52,787 bases of DNA from positions 1-52,787 of the forward strand of contig JARLHU010000017.1 in the NCBI GenBank assembly GCA_031292095.1. Reading direction: 5' to 3'. The notes beneath the pieces are model-generated. The model was not told the DNA's origin and did not search any database. It worked only from the letters and a program-made list of their open reading frames with translations. The stretch comes from Desulfosporosinus sp. Its GTDB lineage: Bacteria > Bacillota > Desulfitobacteriia > Desulfitobacteriales > Desulfitobacteriaceae. Below are positions 35,489-44,722 of the stretch, in pieces (positions within the stretch are counted from its first letter, which is position 1; the number at the start of each line of letters is the position of its first letter). The position numbers were made by a program, and so were the translations under genes.

Positions 35489-35525
35489 AAACGTGCGATG
35501 ATTATAAATTTCTCGCACGTTTTTT
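35489..35525 (-). terminator. Terminator after the chromate transporter genes
   Basis: AAAAACGTGCGA / CTCGCACGTTTTTT, T-run on both strands; 40 bases beyond the second chr gene. Confidence 0.8.
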
Positions 35526-35564
35526 CATATCGTTAACCTAGTATAAGATACCATCGAGAACGCA

Positions 35565-36116
35565 TCAAAATAATATTATACCGACCACCGCAGCAGCCAC
35601 TATAAACGTGAATGTACCTACTTTGACTTTTCTCTGGTTTAGTACATAATATCCGATACCTATCACAATAAAGGCTTTTAGCATTGTCAAAGATATGAAG
35701 GTATTACTTACCTGATACAAGGGTTTGATGCCAATAATGTAAGCAGCACTGATGAGCAGACCAAGCACAGCTGGTCTAACTCCCATCAGAAGAGCATTTA
35801 TATACTTATTCGTTTTAAACTGAGTATAGAATTTGGTAATAATCACCGAAGCTGTAAATGAAGGTATACAGAGAGCTATGGTAGCAATCAGCGCACCCAA
35901 GATACCTGCTACTTTATAGCCGATATAAGACGATGAATCGACGGCAAAAGGCCCGGGGACAACCTGGGCAATAGCGATAACTTTGACATAGTCCGCCAAC
36001 GAAACCCAGTTATGGGATACCATCTCTGTCTCAAAGAATGGAATCATGGCATAGCCGCCCCCAAAACTGACCGCTCCAATTTTAAGAAAGACGAGAAATA
36101 ATTCAATGAGATTCAT
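35565..36116 (-). CDS. Chromate transporter, ChrA half (second gene)
   Basis: 183 residues, five to six hydrophobic segments. The CHR-domain signature FLKIGAVSFGGGYAMIPFFETEMV and IAQVVPGPFAVDSSSYIGYKVAG is present. It is one of the short-chain ChrA proteins that work as a pair with opposite topology. It overlaps the end of its partner by 14 bases. Chromate efflux is the family function; other anions are possible. Confidence 0.9.
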   Translation of the reverse strand: MNLIELFLVFLKIGAVSFGGGYAMIPFFETEMVSHNWVSLADYVKVIAIAQVVPGPFAVDSSSYIGYKVAGILGALIATIALCIPSFTASVIITKFYTQFKTNKYINALLMGVRPAVLGLLISAAYIIGIKPLYQVSNTFISLTMLKAFIVIGIGYYVLNQRKVKVGTFTFIVAAAVVGIILF

Positions 36117-36666
36117 TTTCCTTGCCCCCCGCTCTCATAAAGTACAGATTCTTACCGAAGCCAAGCATAGCCAGAAGTAGAAGAACAAAAACGACGTTGA
36201 CATTAGTAAAGAGTAGAAGGGCAGTGGCCAAGAGGGCTAGGACTATGTCTGAATAATGTTTGACCGCTGTTTGCCAGGTTTTCTTCACCGAATTAAGAAT
36301 CAAAGCAGTTACTCCCAACAGAATTCCCGTAAAAGCCTTGTGGACATAGATATTATCCGTAAATCCCCATATTACGAAGGTCAGGAGCAATATCAAAAAA
36401 AATGTTGGTAGAACGGAAGAGAAGGTAGCAGTCATCGCGCCGAGGATGCCTTTTTTTCGATAGCCGATCATCGTCGCCGAATTGACAAAAATAATTCCTG
36501 GCAGGGTTTGGGAAATAGCCATGATATCTGTCAATTCGTCATTGCTTACCCATTGTTTTAGTTCGACTACTTCCTTTTGCAATATCGCTATCACAGCATA
36601 GCCTCCGCCGAAGGCCAAACAGCCGATTTTAAAAAATGTAATAAACATATCGAGCAAAATCTTCAT
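36103..36666 (-). CDS. Chromate transporter, ChrA half (first gene)
   Basis: 187 residues, CHR domain with FFKIGCLAFGGGYAVIAILQKEVV and ISQTLPGIIFVNSATMIGYRKKG. Paired with the next gene; together they equal one long-chain ChrA. ATG after GGAGAT. It follows a methyltransferase gene by 25 bases on the same strand, so it may be co-transcribed with it. Confidence 0.9.
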   Translation of the reverse strand: MKILLDMFITFFKIGCLAFGGGYAVIAILQKEVVELKQWVSNDELTDIMAISQTLPGIIFVNSATMIGYRKKGILGAMTATFSSVLPTFFLILLLTFVIWGFTDNIYVHKAFTGILLGVTALILNSVKKTWQTAVKHYSDIVLALLATALLLFTNVNVVFVLLLLAMLGFGKNLYFMRAGGKENESH

Positions 36667-36691
36667 AAATATCTCCTCTATTTCCGCTAGT

Positions 36692-37267
36692 TCACTTCTT
36701 GACTGCCACTAAACCATAAAAAACCTCCGCTAATTGCATATCCTTAATTAGTTTATAACCTATCCTTTCTAACATATCCCTTACCTCATCTATACTTATG
36801 CGATGATCAATTGGTGGCCCAAATTCCGTTAGCTTCTTCTCCCAGTCAACCACGGCTATTTTCCCAGTGGACTTTAATAATCGATGTGCTTCCTGAAGAA
36901 ACTTTTCCTTATTCTCAATTTCATGAAGCACATTGACCATAAGTGCAAAACTCACGGATTCATTGGGAAGCATTAGGTCGTATTCTTCGGTCTTTACTGT
37001 GACAACATTTGATAGACCAGCCAAGACTGCCCTTTTTTCTACCTCAGCCAGCATCTCTTCCGAAGTATCTAAAGCAAATACTTTATACGATTCCCTCACA
37101 ATTTCTGCCGCCGGAATTGTAAAGTATCCTATTCCGCAGCCCAGGTCAGCCATCGTATCTCCAGAAATTAGCCCCAACTTTTCTAAAGTAGGGATCGGCG
37201 GTAGGTTCTCTCTTCTCCATGGATCGTCAAGTTTCTTTTTATTGGCTGGATTAAATTTATGTACCAT
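36692..37267 (-). CDS. Class I SAM-dependent methyltransferase
   Basis: 191 residues. Motif I MADLGCGIGYFTIPAAE, acidic motif II FALDTSEEMLAEVEKRA and motif IV FALMVNVLHEIENKEKFL define the fold. Substrate unknown; being directly upstream of chr genes it may belong to a metal- or metalloid-related unit (weak inference). ATG after GGAGG. Confidence 0.82.
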   Translation of the reverse strand: MVHKFNPANKKKLDDPWRRENLPPIPTLEKLGLISGDTMADLGCGIGYFTIPAAEIVRESYKVFALDTSEEMLAEVEKRAVLAGLSNVVTVKTEEYDLMLPNESVSFALMVNVLHEIENKEKFLQEAHRLLKSTGKIAVVDWEKKLTEFGPPIDHRISIDEVRDMLERIGYKLIKDMQLAEVFYGLVAVKK

Positions 37268-37486
37268 AATTCATTTCCTCCGTCATTTAGAAAGATCTAT
37301 TTGTGAATCCACAGAACTGATTATATCACTTTTATAGACTGGTTCAACTTATCCACTCTTAAGCAAGTCCCAATTTGATGAGTTTACTTTCTCAACAGTT
37401 ATGCGGCCAAGGGTCAGTTATGTTAACAAAAAATAGCACCCGTGTCCTTTTTGGATTAACTGCTATGTTTGAGAAAATAACAATTC

Positions 37487-38770
37487 CTAGTTTACGGCGT
37501 TACCATCTACTGCATTTCCTAGTTGACCTGATGGATTTCCACCCCACGCCCATACGGTTCCGTCCGTCTTTAAGTCATAACTGTCATAGTCCGCAGATGC
37601 TATATTCCTGGCATTCGTTAATTCAGAAATCTGTATAGGCACAGCACTTCCGTTAGTAGAGTTGTTCCCCAGGTTACCGCCAAAAAGCCCACCCCACGCC
37701 CATACAGTACCGTCATGCTTGAAGGCATAGCCGCCTTCACCACGAGCTGCAATGTCTGCAATTCCACTCAACCCTTGTATCTGAACCGGTGGCTTCTCAA
37801 TATTAGCTGAACCGCCCAGTTCGCCTTCTCCACCACACCCCCATGCCCAGACAGTGCCATCATTTTTAAGAGCATAGCCGCTACTACCTCCGGCCGCGAT
37901 CGTCGTGATTCCAGTCAAGCCCGGTATTGGCATTGGTACATGACTATTTGTTGTCCCATACCATGTCTGATTGGTCGGACGCTCTCCCCACGTCCAGACG
38001 GTGCCGTCCGATTCTAAGGCGTAAGTGGTACGCCCTGCGATTGCGATTTTAATAACGTTGTCAAGACCACTAATTTGGGCGGGGACAAGGCTACCGGCAC
38101 CGGAATCTTTCCCCAGTTGGCCGTATTTATTGTTTCCCCAAGCCCAAACTGAGCCATCCGACTTCAGAGCATAGGCTGCTTCATACCCACCGGCAATGGT
38201 TGTAACACCTGTAAGCCCTGACACCAGAACTGGTATATTACTATTTAAAGTAGAATTATCTCCAAGCTGTCCAGATTCGTTCTTTCCCCAAGCCCAGACT
38301 GTATCGTTTGATTTAACTGCATACCCTGCTTCATACCCTGCCGCAATGGCAGTAATACCAGAAAGACCAGATACCTGAACAGGTATGCTGCTGTTGACGG
38401 TTGAATTGTTTCCCAACTGGCCAAATGCGTTATTGCCCCAAGCCCAGACACTACCATCTGATTTCAGGGCATAGGCGGCTGAGTTACCGAGGTTCCCATT
38501 CTGATCTCCATTCCCTGAGGAAATGGCTGTGACGTGAGTCAAGTCTTGAACCTGTATAGGGACAAGACTACCATTGTTTGAGTTGTCTCCTGGTTGATTG
38601 CCGGTCTTCGAACCCCCGGCTTGAACAGAACTGAAAGGCTTTTGGTTTTGAGCCATACTGCCATTATTGTCATTGCGCATGATCTTATTAGCAATAGCAG
38701 AATGCCCACCGCCTGATATTGCTAGTATTAATATTAAAACCCCACTCATTATAACAAAGATTCTTCTCAT
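37487..38770 (-). CDS. Secreted RCC1-repeat protein
   Basis: 427 residues. Signal peptide (MSGVLILILAISGGGHSAIA), then a short Asn/Ser-rich linker and seven RCC1-type repeats of about 50 residues, each containing SDGSVWAWGNNxxGQLG-NNS and an ITAIAAG-like strand. Predicted seven-bladed propeller, extracellular. RCC1 repeats mediate binding; no catalytic residue is apparent. ATG after AGGAGTGGAG. The 37268-37486 stretch downstream shows no feature. Confidence 0.88.
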   Translation of the reverse strand: MRRIFVIMSGVLILILAISGGGHSAIANKIMRNDNNGSMAQNQKPFSSVQAGGSKTGNQPGDNSNNGSLVPIQVQDLTHVTAISSGNGDQNGNLGNSAAYALKSDGSVWAWGNNAFGQLGNNSTVNSSIPVQVSGLSGITAIAAGYEAGYAVKSNDTVWAWGKNESGQLGDNSTLNSNIPVLVSGLTGVTTIAGGYEAAYALKSDGSVWAWGNNKYGQLGKDSGAGSLVPAQISGLDNVIKIAIAGRTTYALESDGTVWTWGERPTNQTWYGTTNSHVPMPIPGLTGITTIAAGGSSGYALKNDGTVWAWGCGGEGELGGSANIEKPPVQIQGLSGIADIAARGEGGYAFKHDGTVWAWGGLFGGNLGNNSTNGSAVPIQISELTNARNIASADYDSYDLKTDGTVWAWGGNPSGQLGNAVDGNAVN

Positions 38771-38821
38771 TTTCTCTCCACTCCTTTTATATAAGTCAGT
38801 GGTTAAATGTTACTCTTCATT

Positions 38822-39628
38822 CTATTTTATGCCAACACGCATACGGTAACAGAAGTCTATTTTAAATTCAGCATTACCGAAAATCTCTAGCACCCTATCT
38901 TCGAAAGCCATTAAATAAGGATTAATTTCATTTATGTTAGCCTTCATTATAGCCTGGACTCCGCCCTGACTTAAAGCAATATCAATAAATCTTTGTGCAT
39001 TACAGTTTTCAGAATTTGAAAAAACTATCTCCCTTACATATCGGAACTTTCCACTGCTTTTTATGTTTGCAAGATGTCGATCTTTGTCCCATTTCACAAA
39101 GCTATCTTTAATATTAGGATGTGTCGACTCAATATCCTTTACTTTCTCAAAAAGTTTGTAGTATTCAAGTTCTGCTTCCCAATTACATACGGGTGGCCAA
39201 TCACAATCATAAACTGCAAAAACGCCCCCTTTTTTTAATATCCTAGATACTTCATTTAGTGTACCTTCTGGGTTCATCCAGTGAAATGACTGCGAGCATG
39301 TAATAACATCCGCACAATTATTGTTCAATCCAGAATTGTCCGAGAAGGCTGAGATAAAAACTACATTACCTAAACCAGATGACTTTCCCTTTGCTTTTTG
39401 TATCATATCAGTGTTTGGCTCTATTCCGATGACCTTACTGGACGCATCACTCCAAATTGTTGTAGAAAGACCAGTACCGCATCCCATATCTACAACAAGA
39501 GATGGAGTGTTTCCCAAATATTTCAATAATATCTCCTTTACTTTTTCAGGGCATTTAGGCCTTGCTTTATCATAAACATCGGCAAAACCAAGAAACCTTT
39601 CTGCATTAAGTTGTAAGTTTTTCTGCAT
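38822..39628 (-). CDS. Class I SAM-dependent methyltransferase (Methyltransf_11 type)
   Basis: 268 residues from ATG 39628 (after AAAGGGTGA). Motif I LVVDMGCGTGLSTTIW, motif II VIGIEPNTDMIQKA, and SQSFHWMNPEGTLNEVSRILKKGG, the pattern of small-molecule methyltransferases related to trans-aconitate or biotin-pathway enzymes. Substrate unknown. Confidence 0.84.
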   Translation of the reverse strand: MQKNLQLNAERFLGFADVYDKARPKCPEKVKEILLKYLGNTPSLVVDMGCGTGLSTTIWSDASSKVIGIEPNTDMIQKAKGKSSGLGNVVFISAFSDNSGLNNNCADVITCSQSFHWMNPEGTLNEVSRILKKGGVFAVYDCDWPPVCNWEAELEYYKLFEKVKDIESTHPNIKDSFVKWDKDRHLANIKSSGKFRYVREIVFSNSENCNAQRFIDIALSQGGVQAIMKANINEINPYLMAFEDRVLEIFGNAEFKIDFCYRMRVGIK

Positions 39629-39753
39629 CAATTTATCACCCTTTCAAGGCACACTAAATAATCACGCTTCGTTATATCCTCAGAATGCGTCACAACCTAC
39701 CCCAAATTGGAAGATATCAATTATGTTTCATAAACAGTAGGTTTGACTCACTA

Positions 39754-40170
39754 TTACCTGTTGCAGAAATAAGGCCCTAGTGGCCACCCATCTTCATGTG
39801 TTTGGACATATGTCCAATTAAATCCCTTATCAGTAATATATATATCCTTTGTTACAAAATCAGTTATGAATTGGCTCAAATCGTCAATTGTAAATGCTCT
39901 TGAGTTGATATCAATCATATATCCAGTATCGATCCGCTGATAAAAAATATAACAGCTGTCTTTTATAACATCTTCAAAAGCATTTATTGCCTGCTCACCT
40001 TCTTCACACTCCTTTACTTTGTAGCTAAATATGTGCCAAAGCATGTTGTCGATAGGGATCTTTTCTCTGTCTATCCCTACAGGCACGAAAAAGTTTTCCC
40101 ATGTTTCCTTTATCTTCGAAACCTCATCAGAATTAAGTTCTAGAACTTTTAATTTTAGGTTATTGTCCAT
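39754..40170 (-). CDS. DUF4275 family protein
   Basis: 138 residues, soluble. The conserved segments MLWHIFSYKVKECEEGEQAI, SCYIFYQRIDTGYMID and FNWTYVQTHEDGWPLGPYF match DUF4275 as I remember it from Bacillus proteins. Function unknown. ATG preceded by GAGGAAAGAG. Confidence 0.75.
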   Translation of the reverse strand: MDNNLKLKVLELNSDEVSKIKETWENFFVPVGIDREKIPIDNMLWHIFSYKVKECEEGEQAINAFEDVIKDSCYIFYQRIDTGYMIDINSRAFTIDDLSQFITDFVTKDIYITDKGFNWTYVQTHEDGWPLGPYFCNR

Positions 40171-40251
40171 TTCTCTTTCCTCCTCTAAAAATTGGCATCT
40201 CCGTAAAACAGTATCAGAGTGTAGATAAAGATGTCCAGTATAGTTTGGCTT

Positions 40252-41133
40252 CTAGTTAGGTGGAGAGTATTTTAGCAACAATTCTTTATAAGATGAATCC
40301 ATTTTAACCATAAAAAGTCCTCCATTGTACTCATAAGGTGAATAAGGTCCTTTATCTGCTGGGGACGACGTTAAAACTGTATGAGACTGAGCAGCAGGTG
40401 CGATAAGAAATTGGGTAATCACTTTTTTCGAGCCATTAGGATACCAGAATTCTACTGGCCTTGAATATAGGAATTCAACGGTAAGTTGTTGTTTAAATTG
40501 TGAAACAAGTTCATTTGTAATTACGGCTGTTAGGATATTGTTTTCAGATATTTCATTAATTCTTTTGTAAATATATACGTTTAGGGCCTCGTACCCTTCA
40601 GTACCTTTTGTAAACACCGCCGAGCGTCCTTTGTTGTAGACAATAATTTTTTCTGGTTCTGCATTTGTACCGACACTTGAAGGAACTAGATATGGATTTG
40701 AAGTAAAGTCACTAATTAACCATTTCCCATCAATTCCTTTGCGGCCCATTATAAACCTTTCATTTCGTCCTTGTTCCCATACCGAGACACCCATTGGTTC
40801 AATATCAAGTACAACATGAAAGTATACAGTTGGGACTTTTGCATCATATACAACCGTGTTACCATTTTCGCCTGGAACCGCGCTATATCCCTCAATGGAA
40901 ATAAGTTTAATAGTTTTTACACCATGTACCTTCATGAAATTTTCTTGTGTTTGAACAGCCCTATCTTGTGGAGCTAAGAGCTTCCATGCTTCTTCATAGT
41001 TTTGTTTGTCTAGTTGACACTCCCCATGGATGAATCCAGGGGATTCTTGGATGATTAAACGAAAGTCCGTTTCTGACAATCGAGTATGACTCCAAGTTAA
41101 GGCTATGCCATTAGCCCTCCTAAGACAGTGCAT
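40252..41133 (-). pseudogene. Hypothetical gene whose 5' end is replaced by IS200/IS605 sequence
   Basis: 293-codon frame. The first nine codons (MHCLRRANG) are read from the right-end hairpin of the adjacent IS element, so the natural start is missing. On the far side of the element, DNA at about 42714-42742 encodes MKPLSSAIGI in the matching direction and could be the lost start, joining at GGGATA. The remaining protein (DKQNYEEAWKLLAPQDRAVQ; KGIDGKWLISDFTSNPYLV) looks like an extracellular domain-of-unknown-function protein. Still potentially expressed from the ATG in the IS end. Confidence 0.6.
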
Positions 41134-41141
41134 ATAGCATC

Positions 41142-42239
41142 TTAGGCTGATAAGCTGTTACCACTTACCACAGGTGCAGAAATAATATTCGTAGCACCGA
41201 TAATATCTCTATGACCCTTGAAACCACATCCACATTTGTACTTTCTATCGTTAGCTTTATTCCTTGTACCACAGGCAGGACATGTCTGACTGGTGTATCT
41301 TGGATCAACATATTCGACCTTGATACCTTCCAGAGTTGCCTTGTATTCGATGAATTGTGCCAACCGATAGAATGACCAAGTATGTAGATTCTTTTCGTTT
41401 TTACGGCTTGTTCTTGCCGTCTGACGTATGCCAGATAGTTTCTCTAGTCTAATAGTTGAAACATTGTTTGCTTTGGCAAAGTTAACTAATCGACGACTAA
41501 CTTTATGGTCTTGATCCTGCATCCATCGTTGTTCCTTGTTATTTAGTTTCTTGATGGCACTTTGTTTCTTGAGCCTCCCCAACTTTTTTCGGAGTGATCT
41601 GTTTTTACGTTTCATATATTTGTTTTGCCGACCATTCCCACAGAAGGTTGTCTTACCCTTTTCTATGACAGCAACGGCAGGTATTTTAAGTCCTAAGTCT
41701 ATGCCCATTGTGTCCGTACCAATGCAAACAACGGGCACTGCATTAACGGCAATTTGTGCCATAAACTTACCTGACTTCTCAGTGATTCTTAGTGTACCAA
41801 GTTTATCAGTCAAGAGATTTAGTTGATAGCTTGTCGTTTCAGTCTTGACCATTATTCTAGTACTTTTCCCATTGACCCAAACTGGGAAAGCAATATAACC
41901 GAACTTGAAAGAATAGTTTTGATTGTTCCAAATGGATACTGGCTTTTTGAGAATTGGAACTTTGATTTCTTTCTGATCGTCAATTGCCTTTTTAGCATTA
42001 ACTTTGAGATTATTAGTGTATTTTTTAAAAATACTCTTAGCATCTTGGATGACTTGATTCTTCAAGGCACTAGGAAGATCGGCAGAAACAGTTTTGGAAG
42101 TATGCTTTATGGCATTACCACCCACGACATAGTCATTAACTACATTGTTGGCAGTTTTGATATATTCTTGCAGGGTGTTTTTAATCAAGATGATTTGTTC
42201 GGGTGTCGGAAGCAGTTTGATTCGAGTCGTTATTTGCAC
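41142..42239 (-). CDS. tnpB: RNA-guided endonuclease TnpB
   Basis: 365 residues, full length. RuvC acidic residues are in MGIDLGLKIPAVAV, STIRLEKLSGIR and GHRDIIGATN; the zinc finger is CPACG ... CGCGF. All three catalytic positions are intact. TnpB, guided by an omegaRNA encoded by the tnpB 3' end and right end, cuts DNA at the empty donor site. GTG start eight bases after AAAGGAG, only four bases after the tnpA stop. Confidence 0.93.
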   Translation of the reverse strand: MQITTRIKLLPTPEQIILIKNTLQEYIKTANNVVNDYVVGGNAIKHTSKTVSADLPSALKNQVIQDAKSIFKKYTNNLKVNAKKAIDDQKEIKVPILKKPVSIWNNQNYSFKFGYIAFPVWVNGKSTRIMVKTETTSYQLNLLTDKLGTLRITEKSGKFMAQIAVNAVPVVCIGTDTMGIDLGLKIPAVAVIEKGKTTFCGNGRQNKYMKRKNRSLRKKLGRLKKQSAIKKLNNKEQRWMQDQDHKVSRRLVNFAKANNVSTIRLEKLSGIRQTARTSRKNEKNLHTWSFYRLAQFIEYKATLEGIKVEYVDPRYTSQTCPACGTRNKANDRKYKCGCGFKGHRDIIGATNIISAPVVSGNSLSA

Positions 42240-42243
42240 GTTA

Positions 42244-42651
42244 TCAACTCCTTTCAGAAACTTTTTGGCTTTGGATGTATTGCTTGATAATACCTAATGG
42301 CGCACCTCCAACGGTTGAAATGAAGTAGGAGTTAATCCATAGTGTTGGCAATTTAGTGGTTAGTTCTTTAAACTCTTTCCTAAGTATTCTCGACGTTTTT
42401 CCTTTAATTGTTTTGATCGCCTTATGGACACCGAATTGTGGATCAACTTCAAGCAGAAGATGTACGTGATCCGGCATAATTTCCAACTCTATTAATTCAG
42501 ATTGAAGTTCTATACATATTTCTCGGATTAATTCCTTCAAACGTTCTTCAATCTTCCCGACCAAAACCTTCCTGCGATATTTAGGACACCAGACCACATG
42601 ATACTTGCATGAGTAGACAATGTTGCTGTTCGATTTATAGTTTATATCCAT
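42244..42651 (-). CDS. tnpA: IS200/IS605 transposase TnpA (Y1 HUH)
   Basis: 135 residues. HUH motif as MPDHVHLLLEV (His-hydrophobic-His), and the single catalytic Tyr in IIKQYIQSQK. Length and motifs are complete, so it is probably active. It cleaves and joins single-stranded ends at the subterminal hairpins. Precedes tnpB in the same operon. Confidence 0.94.
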   Translation of the reverse strand: MDINYKSNSNIVYSCKYHVVWCPKYRRKVLVGKIEERLKELIREICIELQSELIELEIMPDHVHLLLEVDPQFGVHKAIKTIKGKTSRILRKEFKELTTKLPTLWINSYFISTVGGAPLGIIKQYIQSQKVSERS

Positions 42652-42775
42652 GAAAATATCATGCTACGCACATGTATATAATACAAGGAGGCCTTTAGAT
42701 TCGCCTCATATCCCAATAGCTGATGATAGGGGCTTCATGGCAACAAATGGTAATATCCTACGAATGCGTCACATC

Positions 42776-42945
42776 ATTAATAAAACAAGAAGCCAATAGC
42801 CGTGATATTTCAGTTATTGGCTAAGATGCGATTTGGTTAGTCCAGATCATTATTAATTTTTCCAAGTGGCTAATATCATCGTCGTCCAAGAATGTCCAAC
42901 TTTATTATTCAGTGACAGACTTTATTATCACTGAACACCATTTGT
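42776..42945. repeat. Direct repeat flanking the CBASS operon, left copy
   Basis: Parallels 47651-47800. The core AATATTTCAGTTATTGGCTAA-type hairpin, TTTGGTTAGTC and ATTATTAATTTTTCCAA, and the end ACTTTATTATCACTGAACA are shared; the central ~35 bases differ. Contains a copy of the nrdJ terminator hairpin (42791-42822). Confidence 0.85.
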
Positions 42946-42969
42946 TAACAGATAATAAAGTCTGTCACT
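42911..42969. repeat. Perfect 19-bp inverted repeat
   Basis: AGTGACAGACTTTATTATC (42911-42929) and its exact complement (42951-42969) around 21 bases. The left arm belongs to the direct repeat, the right arm does not, so it marks a junction. The following 42970-43169 has a weak plus-strand frame (WRIQQYQDSQFGIRKPYQTI, then VFLKHARKTIPF) that could be a transposase remnant; I cannot name it. Confidence 0.75.
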
Positions 42970-43169
42970 ATTTATCTTACAACTCCAACTTATCCGCTTG
43001 GCGAATCCAGCAATATCAGGACAGTCAATTTGGCATCAGAAAGCCATACCAAACGATAGAGGTTTTTCTCAAACACGCGCGGAAAACGATTCCCTTTTGT
43101 AACCGACATGCGCCCATACCTGATAACAGGTGGTTTGCCCATGTGTTAATTTCTCAATTGTATTAGTCC

Positions 43170-44246
43170 TTAAGTACACTGAGGGATCTTTTTAGTAACA
43201 TTAATTCCCCATGGATATGTATCATTTTGATAATGAAATATCACTGTATCTTTATTCTGGGTTTTACTAAATTTAGTCCCCAATGCAAAAATAAATGCTC
43301 CTGATGCAGCGACACAAATCTTAATCTGTATTATGTTGGTATTCTTTTGAATCTCCGCTATATCAGATAAAATTCTATTTGTATAATCATTTATTTGACG
43401 TGACGAATCAACCACATCATAATTTATTGTCTGAGGTATTTCATATTTTATAATATAATCATTATCTTCAAGAACGCCCTGCAAGTCAGCTTCTTTAATA
43501 GGCTGTGTTAGCTGTATCAATAAAAGTATTTTTCCACTCTTAGTTAGATCATTTTGGGTTACATGTGATTTAAATGTTAACTGTCTGGGCTCATCTTTTA
43601 ATAAATGAAAGTTATCATCTGTAGGATTATCGCGTCTTTTGTGGAAATACAACTTTTTGTTTTCATCACCCAACTCATAGCCTAGCATAAATGTGACAGG
43701 AATATTGGCAATTCCTGCATATCCAATCTGATACCCCTTATCAACATAATTTAAGATTTTAGGTATTTTGTTTTCAATTTCTGTTATTGCCAAAGAAACT
43801 TTTTCTTCGGTTGACATTTCAATATTATTTAGTGTTTTATACTGGTTAATTAATAACCTTTTATCTGCGTAATCTCCTAATTCCTTTTCATCAAAAGTGA
43901 AATTCATTTTCTGCAATGAAGAATGTTCAATTATTAGTAATTTTCTCTTGGTATTCTTTTTGCACAACCATAGGAGCGAAAAGATCAAAACCACTATATC
44001 TATTATAAGAGCAAGCCATAATAGTTTTATTCCTTGTCCATTATTATAGATATTATTAATGATAAAATAGTATCCAGTTTCTTCATCATAATTCCAAAAG
44101 GATGCCATTAAGCTCCCTAAACCATTAATTCTATATAAAATCATAAAGAATATCTGTATGCTAAATCCCAATAGTCCAACGTTTACTAAAGAGCCTATAA
44201 TAGCTCCCCATTTTAGTTTGTATTTAAGTCTTTTTATATAAATCAC
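43170..44246 (-). CDS. CBASS effector: two-TM SAVED protein (Cap14-like)
   Basis: About 358 residues. Two transmembrane helices at the N-terminus (IIGSLVNVGLLGFSIQIFFMIL and LLWLALIIDIVVLIFSLLWL), then a cytoplasmic C-terminal SAVED-type sensor (HVTQNDLTKSGKILLLIQLT ... IIQIKICVAASGAFIFALGT). SAVED domains bind cyclic oligonucleotides made by CD-NTases; in TM-SAVED effectors binding is thought to disrupt the inner membrane and kill the infected cell. Start is uncertain: GTG 44246 or 44258; the frame opens at 44351. Overlaps cap3. Last gene of the operon. Confidence 0.85.
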   Translation of the reverse strand: MIYIKRLKYKLKWGAIIGSLVNVGLLGFSIQIFFMILYRINGLGSLMASFWNYDEETGYYFIINNIYNNGQGIKLLWLALIIDIVVLIFSLLWLCKKNTKRKLLIIEHSSLQKMNFTFDEKELGDYADKRLLINQYKTLNNIEMSTEEKVSLAITEIENKIPKILNYVDKGYQIGYAGIANIPVTFMLGYELGDENKKLYFHKRRDNPTDDNFHLLKDEPRQLTFKSHVTQNDLTKSGKILLLIQLTQPIKEADLQGVLEDNDYIIKYEIPQTINYDVVDSSRQINDYTNRILSDIAEIQKNTNIIQIKICVAASGAFIFALGTKFSKTQNKDTVIFHYQNDTYPWGINVTKKIPQCT

Positions 44247-44709
44247 CGTCTTTCTCACATTCGAATATTTCCATAATGCGTTTTGTCTTAAAATCCCCAA
44301 CCCATACCCTAACACTTTCTGTACCCGATATAAGAAAAAAGACATATTCACTGGCGGTTTTATCCTTTATCAATGTGTCATTCCAATCATCCCAATCTAC
44401 TGGCGAAGGAGCAGGAATCGTTTGGGGGTGAGTATGCCATACTCCCATGTAAAAACTTTTTCTGGCTCGTGCCTTTAGTAACAATTGCCTATGAATGGGA
44501 TCTCTTATTTTAAAGCAAGCTCTGCTCCGAATATCCAATGGCTGAGGATATGTTACAAATTCTAAGGAAATGTTACCGGTTCCTTCATGCTTGTATCCTA
44601 AAATAAAACCTCCACCTTCAGGTGCATAATCATCATTTTGAATCCATTTACTTATTTCCTGAAATACTTCTGGCAATATATCTACTACTTTTCTGTTTGG
44701 AAGTTTCAT
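44224..44709 (-). CDS. cap3: CBASS Cap3, JAMM deconjugase
   Basis: 161 residues from ATG 44709 (MKLPNRKVVDILPEVF); the frame begins at GTG 44739. JAB/MPN+ active site is complete: Glu31 in EGGGFILGY, His92 and His94 in WHTHPQ, Ser102 and Asp105 in PSPVDWDDW. In type II CBASS, Cap3 cleaves the isopeptide or peptide link formed by Cap2 and so reverses CD-NTase conjugation. Lies 14 bases after cap2 and overlaps the effector by about 23 bases. Confidence 0.9.
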   Translation of the reverse strand: MKLPNRKVVDILPEVFQEISKWIQNDDYAPEGGGFILGYKHEGTGNISLEFVTYPQPLDIRSRACFKIRDPIHRQLLLKARARKSFYMGVWHTHPQTIPAPSPVDWDDWNDTLIKDKTASEYVFFLISGTESVRVWVGDFKTKRIMEIFECEKDGDLYKKT

Positions 44710-44722
44710 TTTTATACATCTA

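Larger units (their letters stand above)
41065..42716 (-). mobile_element. IS200/IS605 family insertion sequence
   Basis: Contains tnpA then tnpB in the same direction. Left-end hairpin GAGGC-GAATCTAAAG-GCCTC lies at about 42691-42710; right-end hairpin CCTAAGA/TCTTAGG lies at about 41119-41150. As expected for this family there are no terminal inverted repeats or target duplication. Exact borders are uncertain by about 10 bases. Confidence 0.85.
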
